Below, in pieces: positions 1-8,370 of a stretch of DNA of 36,754 bases. The notes under the pieces are model-generated. The model saw only the letters and a list, made by a program, of their open reading frames with translations. It was not told the origin of the DNA and ran no database searches. The position numbers and the translations under genes were made by a program. The DNA is taken from NCBI GenBank assembly GCA_903828665.1, contig CAIKMZ010000022.1:1-36754 (forward strand). Reading direction: 5' to 3'. The DNA comes from an uncultured beta proteobacterium (lineage in GTDB: Bacteria > Pseudomonadota > Gammaproteobacteria > Burkholderiales > Burkholderiaceae_C). The number at the start of each line of letters is the position of its first letter. Position 1 is the stretch's first letter.

Positions 1-1298
1 ACGGACAGCTTCAGCTTGACATCATTGCCATGGCGCGCTTCCTTGGCCTGCAGGTTCCACTGGCCTTCGTCGGCGCGGCCGTCCGCGCCCCAGCGAAAGC
101 CGATGGCGCCGACCGGCAGCACGACCTTGCCGCTCTCGTCGAGCGCAACGGTCTTCCATTCCGGATTGTTGGCGGCGCCGAGCTTACCGTTGAAGTCGGA
201 GGCGCGCAGGTAGCGGTCCGGCACCAGCACCGTTTCCCCACTGGGCAACTGATGCTCTTTGAGCATCACTAGCATCGGCATATCAGTGTAGCGGCGCACA
301 TAGTTGTCGAAGTAGGCGCTTCGCGGTTTGCCACCATCGGGGAAATAGAACTCCTTGAGGATCACATGGCCCATGGCCATGGCGACCGCGGCGTCCGTAC
401 CCTGCTTGGGCTTCATCCAGATGTCGGAGAGTTTGGCCACTTCGGAGTAGTCGGGCGTTACCGCCACCGTCTTCGTTCCCTTGTAGCGGACCTCGGTGAA
501 GAAGTGCGCGTCCGGCGTGCGCGTCTGCGGCACATTCGAACCCCAGGCGATGATGTAGCTGGAGTTGTACCAGTCGGCCGACTCCGGCACGTCGGTTTGC
601 TCGCCCCAGACCTGCGGGCTGGCCGGCGGCAGGTCGCAGTACCAGTCGTAAAAGCTCATGCTGACGCCGCCGATAAGGCTCAGGTAGCGGCTGCCCGCCG
701 CGTACGAGATCATCGACATGGCGGGGATCGGCGAGAAACCGATGATGCGGTCGGGTCCGTACTTCTTGATGGTGTGGACGTTGGCCGCGGCCACCATCTC
801 GTTGACTTCGTCCCAGCTCGAGCGAACGAAGCCGCCCAGGCCGCGCACGCTCTGGTATTCCTTGCGCTTCTCATCGGACTGTGCGATCGAGGCCCAGGCA
901 TCGACCGGGTCGTTCGACAGGCGCGCCTCGCGCCAGAGCTTGAGCAAGCGACCGCGCACCATCGGGTACTTGACGCGGTTTGCGCTGTACAAATACCAGC
1001 TGTAGCTCGCACCGCGGGCGCAGCCGCGCGGCTCGTGATTCGGCATATCCCAGCGCGTGCGCGGGTAGTCGGTTTGCTGCGTCTCCCAGGTCACGATGCC
1101 GCCCTTGACGTAGATCTTCCAGGAGCAGGACCCGGTGCAGTTGACGCCGTGGGTGGAACGCACGATCTTGTCGTGCGCCCAGCGGTCGCGGTACGCGTCC
1201 TCCCAGGTCCGGTCCTCGCCAGTCGCGACGCCATGCTCGCCAGAAAACGGTTCGCGGACGTTTGAAAAATAGCTGAGTCGATCGAGAAAGTGGCTCAT
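1..1298 (-). CDS. narG: Respiratory nitrate reductase alpha subunit, N-terminal part (runs off window)
   Basis: This is the catalytic molybdenum subunit of membrane-bound nitrate reductase A, which reduces nitrate to nitrite on the cytoplasmic face with electrons from quinol via NarI and NarH. The first 432 codons are present and the reading frame is still open at base 1. The N-terminus matches the family closely: MSHFLDR start, then the FS0 iron-sulfur ligand region with His50, Cys54 and Cys58 (HGVNCTGSC), then PNHEPRGCARGASYSWYLYSANR, SFYDWYCDLPPASP, WGEQTDVPESADWYNSSYI and the SNVPQTRTPDAHF block of the molybdopterin domain. The ATG at 1298 is preceded by a GGAGG ribosome site and lies 34 bases after the narK2 stop, so it is co-transcribed with the transporters. 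The narHJI genes are expected beyond the left edge. Identification is very secure. Confidence 0.97.
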   Translation of the reverse strand, partial: MSHFLDRLSYFSNVREPFSGEHGVATGEDRTWEDAYRDRWAHDKIVRSTHGVNCTGSCSWKIYVKGGIVTWETQQTDYPRTRWDMPNHEPRGCARGASYSWYLYSANRVKYPMVRGRLLKLWREARLSNDPVDAWASIAQSDEKRKEYQSVRGLGGFVRSSWDEVNEMVAAANVHTIKKYGPDRIIGFSPIPAMSMISYAAGSRYLSLIGGVSMSFYDWYCDLPPASPQVWGEQTDVPESADWYNSSYIIAWGSNVPQTRTPDAHFFTEVRYKGTKTVAVTPDYSEVAKLSDIWMKPKQGTDAAVAMAMGHVILKEFYFPDGGKPRSAYFDNYVRRYTDMPMLVMLKEHQLPSGETVLVPDRYLRASDFNGKLGAANNPEWKTVALDESGKVVLPVGAIGFRWGADGRADEGQWNLQAKEARHGNDVKLKLS

Positions 1299-1332
1299 TG
1301 GAGGCCTCCAGTTATTTCTGAAAAGTGGGTGC

Positions 1333-2961
1333 TCAGGGGTTTTTTATTTCGGAGCCGGCGCGTAGGTAGAACCACCAGTTCAACACCAGGCACACGGCAT
1401 AGAAGATGGCAAAGCCGTACATCGCCATCTGCGGCGTGCCGGCCTTGATCTGGTCACCGATCACGACAGGCGCGATGAAGGCGCCGTAGGCCGCGATCGC
1501 TGAGGTCCAACCCAGCACGGGGCCGGCTTGCTGGCGGTCGAAGATGACGCCGATGGTGCGGAAGGTCGAGCCATTGCCGATGCCGCTGGCTGCGAACAGC
1601 AGCACGAACAGCCACATGAAGCTCGAGAAGTACTGCTCCGGCGTGGCCGAGCCGTAGGCCTGCATCATCACGTAACCGACCGATGCCGAGGCTACGACCA
1701 TGACGGCCGAGATCACCTGCGTCACGATGGATCCGCCGACCTTGTCCGAGATCCAGCCGCCGACCGGACGGATCAGCGCACCGACGAAGGGGCCGATCCA
1801 GGCGTAGGTCAGGGCCGATGGCGCGTTCGGGTTCTTCAGCGTGTGCTGCAGCACGCCGGTGGCATCAGGCGCGTGGCTGATGCCGAAGATCACTGTGATG
1901 GAAAGAGGCAGTGCCATCGAGAAGCCGATGAAGGAGCCGAAGGTCACGATGTAGAGCAGGGTGAGTGACCAGGTGTGCTTGTTGCGAAAGATCGCGAACT
2001 GCTTGGCGATGTTGTCCTTCATGGTGCCGAAGGCCGCGAGCTTCATCAGGAACAGTGTGCCGACGATGATCAGCGGCATCGCGATCCACATGTTGAGCAG
2101 GCCCAGGCCGGTCGGCGCCGGCATGTAGAGGTAGAGGCCCAGGCCGGCAGGGATGAAGGTCAGCGTGTAGATCCAGGTGACCTTGACGAAGGCCATGATG
2201 GTGCCGCCGATGTCGGGCGAGATCGGCAACAGGTTGTTCATGCCGAACCAGCACAGCGCCGACAGCGGAACCAGCGACAGGACCCAGGCAAAGCCGGCGT
2301 TCTGGATGTAGGTGGGCGTGCCCGCGGCGATCTTGCCGAAGATCCAGCCGCTGTCCTTGACCAGCGGCATCGGGTCGCCTCCGAACGCGCCGAACATGCC
2401 AACCGTCATCACCAGCGGAATGATGATCTGCATGCTGGTGACGCCGAAATTGCCCAGACCCGCGTTGAGGCCAAGGGCCGTGCCCTGCAGGCGTTTCGGG
2501 AAGAAGTTGGTAATGTTGGACATGGAACTGGCGAAGTTGCCGCCGCCCACGCCCGACCACAGGGCCAGCATCTGGAACACCCAGAGCGGCCAGTCCTTGT
2601 GCTGCAAGGCGATGCCCGTGCCCAGCGCGGGCGCGAGCAACATGGCGGTGGTCAGGAAGATGGTGTTGCGCCCGCCGGCCAGACGGATGTAGAACGAGGA
2701 CGGGATGCGCATCGTGGCGCCGGCCAGACCCGAGATCGCCGTTAGCGTGAACAGCTCGGCCTGCTTGAAAGGAAAGCCCAGGTTGAGCATTTGCACCGTG
2801 ATGATGCCCCACATGCCCCAGACCGCGAAGCCACACAGCAGGCTCGGGATCGAGATCCAAAGGTTGCGGTACGCGATCTTCTTGCCCGTGCTTTCCCAGA
2901 ACTGCTCGTCTTCCGGTCGCCAGTCGGCGATGTCTGCGCTGGAGGTCTTGTTGTTGGCCAT
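1333..2961 (-). CDS. narK2: NarK2-type nitrate/nitrite MFS transporter with an extended middle
   Basis: This inner-membrane MFS carrier (542 aa) most likely exchanges nitrate for nitrite. It begins like E. coli NarK (DWRPEDEQFWESTGKKIAYRNLWIS). Both nitrate-signature segments are visible: GVGGGNFASSMSNITNFFPK in the first half and GIGNGSTFRTIGVIF in the second. The two substrate-binding arginines are present in TMRIPSSF and GALIRPVGG. The family is usually about 460-470 aa; here roughly 70 extra residues sit between the two halves and contain two more hydrophobic stretches (around VTWIYTLTFIPAGLGLYLYM and MWIAMPLIIVGTLFLMK), so 14 rather than 12 membrane helices are likely. I chose ATG 2961 because GAGGAAACC precedes it and it matches NarK N-termini; the frame stays open further upstream through narK1 but that part is not protein-like. 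It lies 32 bases after narK1. Confidence 0.93.
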   Translation of the reverse strand: MANNKTSSADIADWRPEDEQFWESTGKKIAYRNLWISIPSLLCGFAVWGMWGIITVQMLNLGFPFKQAELFTLTAISGLAGATMRIPSSFYIRLAGGRNTIFLTTAMLLAPALGTGIALQHKDWPLWVFQMLALWSGVGGGNFASSMSNITNFFPKRLQGTALGLNAGLGNFGVTSMQIIIPLVMTVGMFGAFGGDPMPLVKDSGWIFGKIAAGTPTYIQNAGFAWVLSLVPLSALCWFGMNNLLPISPDIGGTIMAFVKVTWIYTLTFIPAGLGLYLYMPAPTGLGLLNMWIAMPLIIVGTLFLMKLAAFGTMKDNIAKQFAIFRNKHTWSLTLLYIVTFGSFIGFSMALPLSITVIFGISHAPDATGVLQHTLKNPNAPSALTYAWIGPFVGALIRPVGGWISDKVGGSIVTQVISAVMVVASASVGYVMMQAYGSATPEQYFSSFMWLFVLLFAASGIGNGSTFRTIGVIFDRQQAGPVLGWTSAIAAYGAFIAPVVIGDQIKAGTPQMAMYGFAIFYAVCLVLNWWFYLRAGSEIKNP

Positions 2962-2993
2962 GATGGTTTCCTCAAAGATGAAAATTGCTTGCG

Positions 2994-4244
2994 CTACAGG
3001 CTGAATGGCTTGGCGTTGTGGCCCATGACTTCGCGGCCGCGCACCTCGGTCCAGAACATCCAGATCAGCGAGACCCAGACCACGCCGTACAGCAGCATGA
3101 AGGCGCTGGAGCGGATGCCGGTCAGGTCCATCAGACCGCCGAACATGATCGGCAGCACAAAGCCGCCCATGCCGCCGGCCAGTCCGACGATGCCGCTGAT
3201 GGTGCCGATGTTCGTCGGGTAGTCGTCGCTGATGTACTTGAAGACGCTGGCCTTGCCAAAGGCGAAGGCGATGCCCAGGATGAACATCAGGGCCGTGAAC
3301 AGGTAGACGTTCAGACCGATGTGGAAGGTCTTGGGGCCGTTGACCGTGGCGACGGTGAAGTCGAACTGCGGATAGCTCAGCAGGAATAGGCAGACCCAGC
3401 TCACCCACAGCACCCACCAGGTGACGCTGTGCGCGCCCCATTTGTCTGACATCCAGCCGCCCACCGCGCGTAGCACGCCGCCGGGCAGACTGAAACAGGC
3501 GGCCAGCAGGGCAGCGGAGCGGATGTCCAGGCCGAACTCGCCGACGTAGTACTGCACCATCCAGAGCGATAGCGCGACATAGCCGCCGAACACGATGCTG
3601 TAATACTGGCAGTACTTGAGCACCTTTGGGTCCTTCAAGGACTTGAGCTGGTCGCTGAACTTGACGTGGCTGGGCACGAGGTGCCCTGGGTCGCTGTGGC
3701 TGAAGAGCCAGAACAGAACGAGCGCACCGAACATGATGGCGGCATAGACCTGCGGCACCATGGTCCAACCGAAGGCCACGACCAGCGCTGGCGCGACAAA
3801 CTTGTTGACTGCCGCGCCCGAGTTGCCGGCGCCATAGATGCCCATGGCAAAGCCTTGCTGCTTCTTTGGAAACCAGCGCGCCACGTAAGGCGTTCCGACC
3901 GAAAAGGCGCCGCCAGCTAGGCCGACGAACAGGCCGATGGTCAGGAAGTGCCAGTAGCTTGTGGCGTAGCTCATGAGCCAGATGGCGGGGACGGTCAGCG
4001 CCATCAGCAGCGCCATGACGATGCGACCGCCGTACTTGTCAGTCCAGATTCCCAGCGGCACGCGGATCAGCGAGCCGGTCAGCACGGGCATGGCAGTCAG
4101 CAGACCGAATTCAGTCGCGTTGAGGCCCAGCGTTTTCTTGATCGGGATGCCGATCACGCCGAACATCATCCAGACCATGAAGCACACGGTAAATGCCAGC
4201 GTGCTGACCATCAGCACGGAGAGTGCCTGCCCCTTTTTCGTCAT
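2994..4244 (-). CDS. narK1: NarK1-type nitrate transporter (MFS)
   Basis: This 416-aa major facilitator protein has about 12 hydrophobic segments. It belongs to the NarK1 branch, thought to be proton-coupled nitrate importers, often paired or fused with NarK2 in denitrifying proteobacteria. Supporting motifs are the basic loop GIWTDKYGG between helices 2 and 3, the arginine in GSLIRVPLG, the first nitrate signature GGAFSVGTPYVARWFPKKQQGFAMGIYGAGNSGAAVNKF region, and GGMGGFVLPIMFGGLMDLTG late in the protein. ATG 4244 starts MTKKGQALSVLMVSTL and follows an AGGAGT ribosome site. It is the first gene after narL in the same direction, with 163 bases between them that hold a candidate operator. Together with narK2 it would start nitrate respiration before nitrite-sensitive uptake takes over; that division of labour is inferred from other species. 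Confidence 0.93.
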   Translation of the reverse strand: MTKKGQALSVLMVSTLAFTVCFMVWMMFGVIGIPIKKTLGLNATEFGLLTAMPVLTGSLIRVPLGIWTDKYGGRIVMALLMALTVPAIWLMSYATSYWHFLTIGLFVGLAGGAFSVGTPYVARWFPKKQQGFAMGIYGAGNSGAAVNKFVAPALVVAFGWTMVPQVYAAIMFGALVLFWLFSHSDPGHLVPSHVKFSDQLKSLKDPKVLKYCQYYSIVFGGYVALSLWMVQYYVGEFGLDIRSAALLAACFSLPGGVLRAVGGWMSDKWGAHSVTWWVLWVSWVCLFLLSYPQFDFTVATVNGPKTFHIGLNVYLFTALMFILGIAFAFGKASVFKYISDDYPTNIGTISGIVGLAGGMGGFVLPIMFGGLMDLTGIRSSAFMLLYGVVWVSLIWMFWTEVRGREVMGHNAKPFSL

Positions 4245-4355
4245 GTCAAAGACTCCTGTTGTCCATGCGATGACTGTAGGGAGCGGGGCTTGTGTGCGCT
4301 ATCCCTCTGAGGGAGCGGAGGTGCAATTCAATGGAACTACACCGCAGACCATCCA

Positions 4356-4375
4356 CATAGTTCGGAAGAACTATG
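4356..4375. promoter_or_regulatory. Perfect inverted repeat upstream of narK1 (candidate operator)
   Basis: CATAGTTC and GAACTATG form a perfect 8-base inverted repeat around a 4-base GGAA centre, about 110 bases before the narK1 start and 33 bases after the narL stop. No T-run follows on either strand, so it is not a typical terminator. It does not match the E. coli NarL heptamer arrangement well, and I found no convincing FNR box in the same gap. A second shorter dyad (CCCTC T GAGGG, 4303-4313) lies nearer the gene. A regulatory site for the nar operon is the likely reading, but the bound protein is unknown. Confidence 0.45.
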
Positions 4376-4407
4376 GCTGGCTCAAGCGCGCGATGGCTTG
4401 CATTTGG

Positions 4408-5091
4408 TCAAAGCAGGTCGTGTTCCGTCGCGATGACGGCGGCGTGCACGCGCGAGCTGACGTCTAGTTTGCGCAGGATGTGCTGCACGTGGATCTTGAC
4501 CGTGGTCTCGACGATGCCGTGCTCGCGCGCAATTTCCTTGTTGCTGGCGCCGCGCGCGATGCTGCGCAGGATGTCGAGCTCGCGCGGCGACAGGCTCGCA
4601 ATGGCGGCCTCGATGGCGCTCGGTGCCGGCGTGCTGGCCGCTGGCGCGCCCGCGGCGGCGCCGCGGTAGGCCGACACCAGCTTGCTCATCATCTCGGGCG
4701 CGATGACGCTGTCGCCCTGCATGGCGCGCTGGATGGCTGCGGTCAGGGCGTCGCCCTCGATCGTTTTGAGCAGATAGCCGGCGGCTCCGCCGCGTAGGGC
4801 GGCGGCGAGGTCGGTCTCGTCCTCGCTCACGGTGAGCATCAGGATGCGCGCCTTCGGCGCGGCTTCGCGCAGCGCGGGCAGGGCGTCGACGCCGTTAACC
4901 CCCGGCAGGTGGTTGTCGAGCAGGATCAGGTCGGGTTGTAGTTCCTGCGCCTTGCGCTGCGCCTGGCCGGCATCGGCAGCGTCGCCGATCACGCACAGCA
5001 GCGGGTCGCGCGCGAGCAGGGCGGTCAGGCCGCGCCGGAAAAGCGTGTGGTCGTCGACTACCAGAATGCGGATGGGTGTCGGGGCTTGCAT
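4408..5091 (-). CDS. narL: Nitrate/nitrite response regulator NarL
   Basis: This 227-aa two-component response regulator of the NarL/FixJ class has a receiver domain at residues 7-125 with the acidic pair Asp13-Asp14, the phosphorylation site Asp59 (LILLDNHLPG), Thr at VSEDETD's preceding strand and the conserved Lys in GYLLKT. A short Ala/Pro-rich linker follows, then a LuxR-type helix-turn-helix at about 165-222 (LSPRELDILRSIARGASNKEIA, VKIHVQHILRKL). It would be phosphorylated by the NarX kinase encoded just upstream and activate the nar operon downstream. The gene starts 8 bases after narX ends, indicating a two-gene operon. The alternative, a NarP-like paralogue, cannot be excluded from sequence alone, but the context with NarX and narK1K2G makes NarL the best name. 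Confidence 0.93.
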   Translation of the reverse strand: MQAPTPIRILVVDDHTLFRRGLTALLARDPLLCVIGDAADAGQAQRKAQELQPDLILLDNHLPGVNGVDALPALREAAPKARILMLTVSEDETDLAAALRGGAAGYLLKTIEGDALTAAIQRAMQGDSVIAPEMMSKLVSAYRGAAAGAPAASTPAPSAIEAAIASLSPRELDILRSIARGASNKEIAREHGIVETTVKIHVQHILRKLDVSSRVHAAVIATEHDLL

Positions 5092-5099
5092 GGGCGTGC

Positions 5100-7022
5100 T
5101 CAGGACTTTATCGCGCTGGTCTCGCGCGACAGCGCCGCGGCCGGCGGCATCGGGTGCGCCGGGCGCGGCAGTGTCAGGATCATGGAGCTACCGTGCCCGG
5201 GCGTCGAGATCACCTCGACCGTGGCACCGATGCGCTGCGCTCGCTCGCTCATGATGCGCAGGCCGACATGGGTTTCGTCGAGCGGGTTGTCGCTTGTGAC
5301 AAAACCGATGCCGTCGTCGCGCACCTCGAAGCGCCACTCGGGCTGCTGATGTACGTCGAGCCAGACCTGCGAGGCGCGTGCGTGCTTGCGCACGTTGGAT
5401 AAGGCTTCCTGGATGATGTGCAGCACCTGAATTTGCAGGTCCGGCGACAGCGGCATGCCCTGGCCCTGCATGCTGAGCGACGCTTTGAGGCCGCTTTGGT
5501 GCTCGAACTTGCGCAGAGTGGTCTCCAGCGCCGGCGCGATGTCCTCGGTGTTGGTGCGTGTGCGAAAGTGCAGCAGCAGTTCGCGTACGTCGCCATAGCT
5601 TTCGCGCACGCCGGTGTCTATTTCCTCGAGGACTTTCCCGATCTCAGCGGCGTTTCCGGACTGCACGGCGTCGCGCATCAATTGCACCTGGATCTTAAGG
5701 AAAGCCAGCGACTGTGCGATCGAGTCATGGAGCTCGCGCGCAAGCAGGTGCCGCTCCTGCGACACGGCCGCTTCCTTCTCGAGCGAGTTCAGGCGCAGGT
5801 TCTCCATGGCGCCGGCCAGGTGGCTGCTCAGGGCTTCGAGCAGCGAGCGCTCGGGTGGCGACAGGTTGACGCGCGCGTGGTACAACAGGTCGACCTCACC
5901 CATCAGGTGGTCGTGCTGGCAGATCGGGATGTTGACCACGGTCTCGAAGCCAGCCTTGGCGCAATGCTGGAGCGAGGTCTTTTCGATCTCGCGGATCGGG
6001 ATCACGCGCAGCCCCGGCCCGACCGCGTCTGCGCCGCAGTGGCAGTCGCCCTTGTTGACGCAGAGCTCATCATTGACCATGGCGCTGGGCAGGCCGTGCG
6101 CCGCCAGCATTAGGTAGCGCTGGTTCTCCTGATCCGACCAGCGCACCGCAACGCCGTCGGCGTGCGCAATCCGGGCCACGCTTTTGGCAAAACCCTGCGC
6201 CAGTTCATCGAGCGACGTGGCCTTGGCGACCAGCGCCGTGACCTCGTACAGACTTTCCAGCCGTTCATGTTTCTCTTCAAGCTGGGCCGTTTTCTCGGCC
6301 ACCTTGTGCTCCAGGTTCCGGTACATCGACTGCAGGTGCTCGGCCATGCCGTTGAAGCCCTCGGCCAAGGTGCCGAACTCGTCGCTGGTGACGCGTTCGA
6401 CGCGGGCCTCGAAATCGCCGCCCTGAATCTTTTCGATCGCCTGCTTGAGCTGGCCGACCGGCTCCAGTACGAACAGGTACCCCGTGTAAAGCAGCACGGC
6501 CGCGCCCAGGATGGCCATGGCCAGCATGCTCATTTGTAGCAGGTGGAGCATGGCGGTCCAGTGCGCCATGTGCGCCTCGATGCTCGAGACAAATGCGTCG
6601 ATGTCCGAGGCAAAGGTTACGGTCTGCGCGCGCAGCTCCTGCAAGGCGCTCGGCTTGCCATCGATCCAGCGTGCGCGGTAGCGAGCCCAGTCCTGCTCGA
6701 CGCTGGCAAAGCGCGTGTGCACGGTGTCGTCCCAAGGCACAAACAGGGGGCGCTCGGGGTCGCCGCTGCGCAGTGTCGCCAGACTGTTGTTGAATTCATC
6801 CACCTGTTGCGCCAGCGCGCCGGTCTCGCCGGTGCCGATCGAGAGCGCCATGCGGTAGGACTGCATGCGCATGCGCCCGGCTTCGTTCACGGCGGCGGCG
6901 CCGCCGTCGAGCTGCCAGGAGACCCATAGCGTCGCTGCGGTCGAGAGCAGCGCCAGCAGCAGGAAGGGCAGGCCCACCAGCGCCAGCTTGGCGCCCAGAC
7001 TCCAGTGCTTGGGCACGGTCAT
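5100..7022 (-). CDS. narX: Nitrate/nitrite sensor histidine kinase NarX
   Basis: This 640-aa inner-membrane sensor kinase shows TM1 at about 12-34 and a periplasmic domain that begins with the nitrate-binding P-box (NEAGRMRMQSYRMA, about 46-59). TM2 is at about 161-184, followed by HAMP (185-238), a coiled segment, and a GAF-like cysteine-containing module with Cys321, Cys327, Cys329, Cys354 and Cys368. The HisKA_3 box has acceptor His432 (ARELHDSIAQ). A GHKL ATPase follows with EALSNVRKHA (N-box), VRDDGIGF and TPGHGSS. I chose ATG 7022 (MTVPKHWSLG) because the longer frame from 7079 overlaps the end of the thiolase gene with arginine-rich, non-family sequence; the ribosome site is weak. It pairs with narL, 8 bases downstream. 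Confidence 0.93.
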   Translation of the reverse strand: MTVPKHWSLGAKLALVGLPFLLLALLSTAATLWVSWQLDGGAAAVNEAGRMRMQSYRMALSIGTGETGALAQQVDEFNNSLATLRSGDPERPLFVPWDDTVHTRFASVEQDWARYRARWIDGKPSALQELRAQTVTFASDIDAFVSSIEAHMAHWTAMLHLLQMSMLAMAILGAAVLLYTGYLFVLEPVGQLKQAIEKIQGGDFEARVERVTSDEFGTLAEGFNGMAEHLQSMYRNLEHKVAEKTAQLEEKHERLESLYEVTALVAKATSLDELAQGFAKSVARIAHADGVAVRWSDQENQRYLMLAAHGLPSAMVNDELCVNKGDCHCGADAVGPGLRVIPIREIEKTSLQHCAKAGFETVVNIPICQHDHLMGEVDLLYHARVNLSPPERSLLEALSSHLAGAMENLRLNSLEKEAAVSQERHLLARELHDSIAQSLAFLKIQVQLMRDAVQSGNAAEIGKVLEEIDTGVRESYGDVRELLLHFRTRTNTEDIAPALETTLRKFEHQSGLKASLSMQGQGMPLSPDLQIQVLHIIQEALSNVRKHARASQVWLDVHQQPEWRFEVRDDGIGFVTSDNPLDETHVGLRIMSERAQRIGATVEVISTPGHGSSMILTLPRPAHPMPPAAALSRETSAIKS

Positions 7023-7050
7023 GGCGGTTCGCTGGCGCGGCGCGTGGCGA

Positions 7051-8238
7051 TCAGGCCTGGCGCTCGAAGATCGCGGCAATGCCCTGGCCGCCGCCGATGC
7101 ACATGGTCACCAGCGCGTAGCGACCACCGATGCGCTCCAACTCGTATAGTGCCTTGACCGTGATCAGCGCACCGGTGGCGCCGATCGGGTGTCCGAGTGA
7201 GATGCCGGAACCGTTCGGGTTGACTTTGGCGGGGTCCAGCCCGAGGTCCTTGGCAACCGCGCAGGCCTGTGCGGCGAAGGCCTCGTTGGCCTCGATCACG
7301 TCGAGGTCCTTGACGGTCAGCCCGGCCTTCTTGAGCGCGAGTTGCGAGGCCGGTACCGGGCCGATTCCCATGTACTTGGGGTCGACGCCGGCATGGGCAT
7401 AGGCCACTAGGCGTGCCAGAGGCTTCAGACCGCGCGCCTTGGCGGTGGCCGCTTCCATCAGCACCACGGCTGCCGCGGCGTCATTGATGCCGGAGGCATT
7501 CCCGGCGGTCACTGTGCCGTTTTCTTTCAGGAAGGCGGGCTTGAGTTTGGCCAGTTCGGCTAGCGAGCAGTTGGGGCGGAAATGCTCGTCGGTGGCGTAG
7601 GCGATATCGCCCTTCTTGCTCTTAAGAATGACGGGCATGATCTGCGACTTGAAGTAGCCGGCCTCGGTGGCGCGCTGGGCCCGGTTGTGGCTCTCGACGG
7701 CCAGCGCATCCTGCTGCTCGCGCGTGATGCCCCACTTGGCGGCGATGTTCTCGGCCGTGACACCCATGTGGATGTTCTGGAACGGGTCGTGCAGTGCGCC
7801 GATCATCATGTCGATCATCTTGGTATCGCCCATGCGCGCGCCCCAGCGCATGTTCAGGCTGGCAAAGGGCACGCGGCTCATGACTTCGGCGCCGCCGCCG
7901 ACGGCAATGTCGGTGTCTCCGAGCAGGATCGACTGGCTGGCCGATACGATGGCCTGCAGGCCCGAGCCGCACAGGCGATTGACGTTGAAGGCGGGCGTGC
8001 CTTCGGCGCAGCCGCCGTTGATGGCCGCCACGCGCGACAGGTACATATCCTTCGGTTCGGTATTGACAACATGGCCGAACACCACATGGCCGACGTCGGC
8101 GCCAGCCACCTGGGCGCGTGCGAGCGACTCGCGCACGACCTGCGCCGCCAGCTCGGTCGGGGCGACGTCCTTCAGGCTGCCGCCGAAGGTTCCAATGGCG
8201 GTGCGCACGGCACTGACGACAACAACATCACGGCTCAT
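7051..8238 (-). CDS. Acetyl-CoA acetyltransferase (thiolase)
   Basis: This 395-aa cytoplasmic thiolase belongs to the type that condenses two acetyl-CoA to acetoacetyl-CoA or runs in reverse (PhaA/AtoB/BktB class). All catalytic elements are visible: the nucleophile Cys90 in NRLCGSG, NEAFAAQ, His350 in GHPIGATG and the acid/base Cys380 in MCIGGGQG. Length is normal for the family. ATG 8238 ([16 protein letters not shown]) is preceded by AGGAGT; the frame extends upstream, but those residues are not thiolase-like. It ends 28 bases before narX on the same strand, so read-through into narXL is possible. Why a thiolase sits beside nitrate sensing genes is not explained by the sequence; it could serve polyhydroxybutyrate or fatty/amino-acid metabolism. 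Confidence 0.93.
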   Translation of the reverse strand: MSRDVVVVSAVRTAIGTFGGSLKDVAPTELAAQVVRESLARAQVAGADVGHVVFGHVVNTEPKDMYLSRVAAINGGCAEGTPAFNVNRLCGSGLQAIVSASQSILLGDTDIAVGGGAEVMSRVPFASLNMRWGARMGDTKMIDMMIGALHDPFQNIHMGVTAENIAAKWGITREQQDALAVESHNRAQRATEAGYFKSQIMPVILKSKKGDIAYATDEHFRPNCSLAELAKLKPAFLKENGTVTAGNASGINDAAAAVVLMEAATAKARGLKPLARLVAYAHAGVDPKYMGIGPVPASQLALKKAGLTVKDLDVIEANEAFAAQACAVAKDLGLDPAKVNPNGSGISLGHPIGATGALITVKALYELERIGGRYALVTMCIGGGQGIAAIFERQA

Positions 8239-8370
8239 ATCGGACTCCTGTATTGAGATAGGTTGGAAACAATTTTTCACATGCCGGGCTTGCGCCGCGT
8301 CACCCCGCATTTTGCGCCAGCGCGCTGGCGCCGCCGCTGGGTTGCCCTGCTGCGGGGCGTGCCCGCCCGC

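Noticed and set aside
1333..3768. One 811-codon frame suggesting a NarK1-NarK2 fusion
   Set aside because: Above codon 270 the residues are Arg/His/Pro-rich shadow of narK1 in another frame; narK2 has its own ATG at 2961 with a ribosome site.
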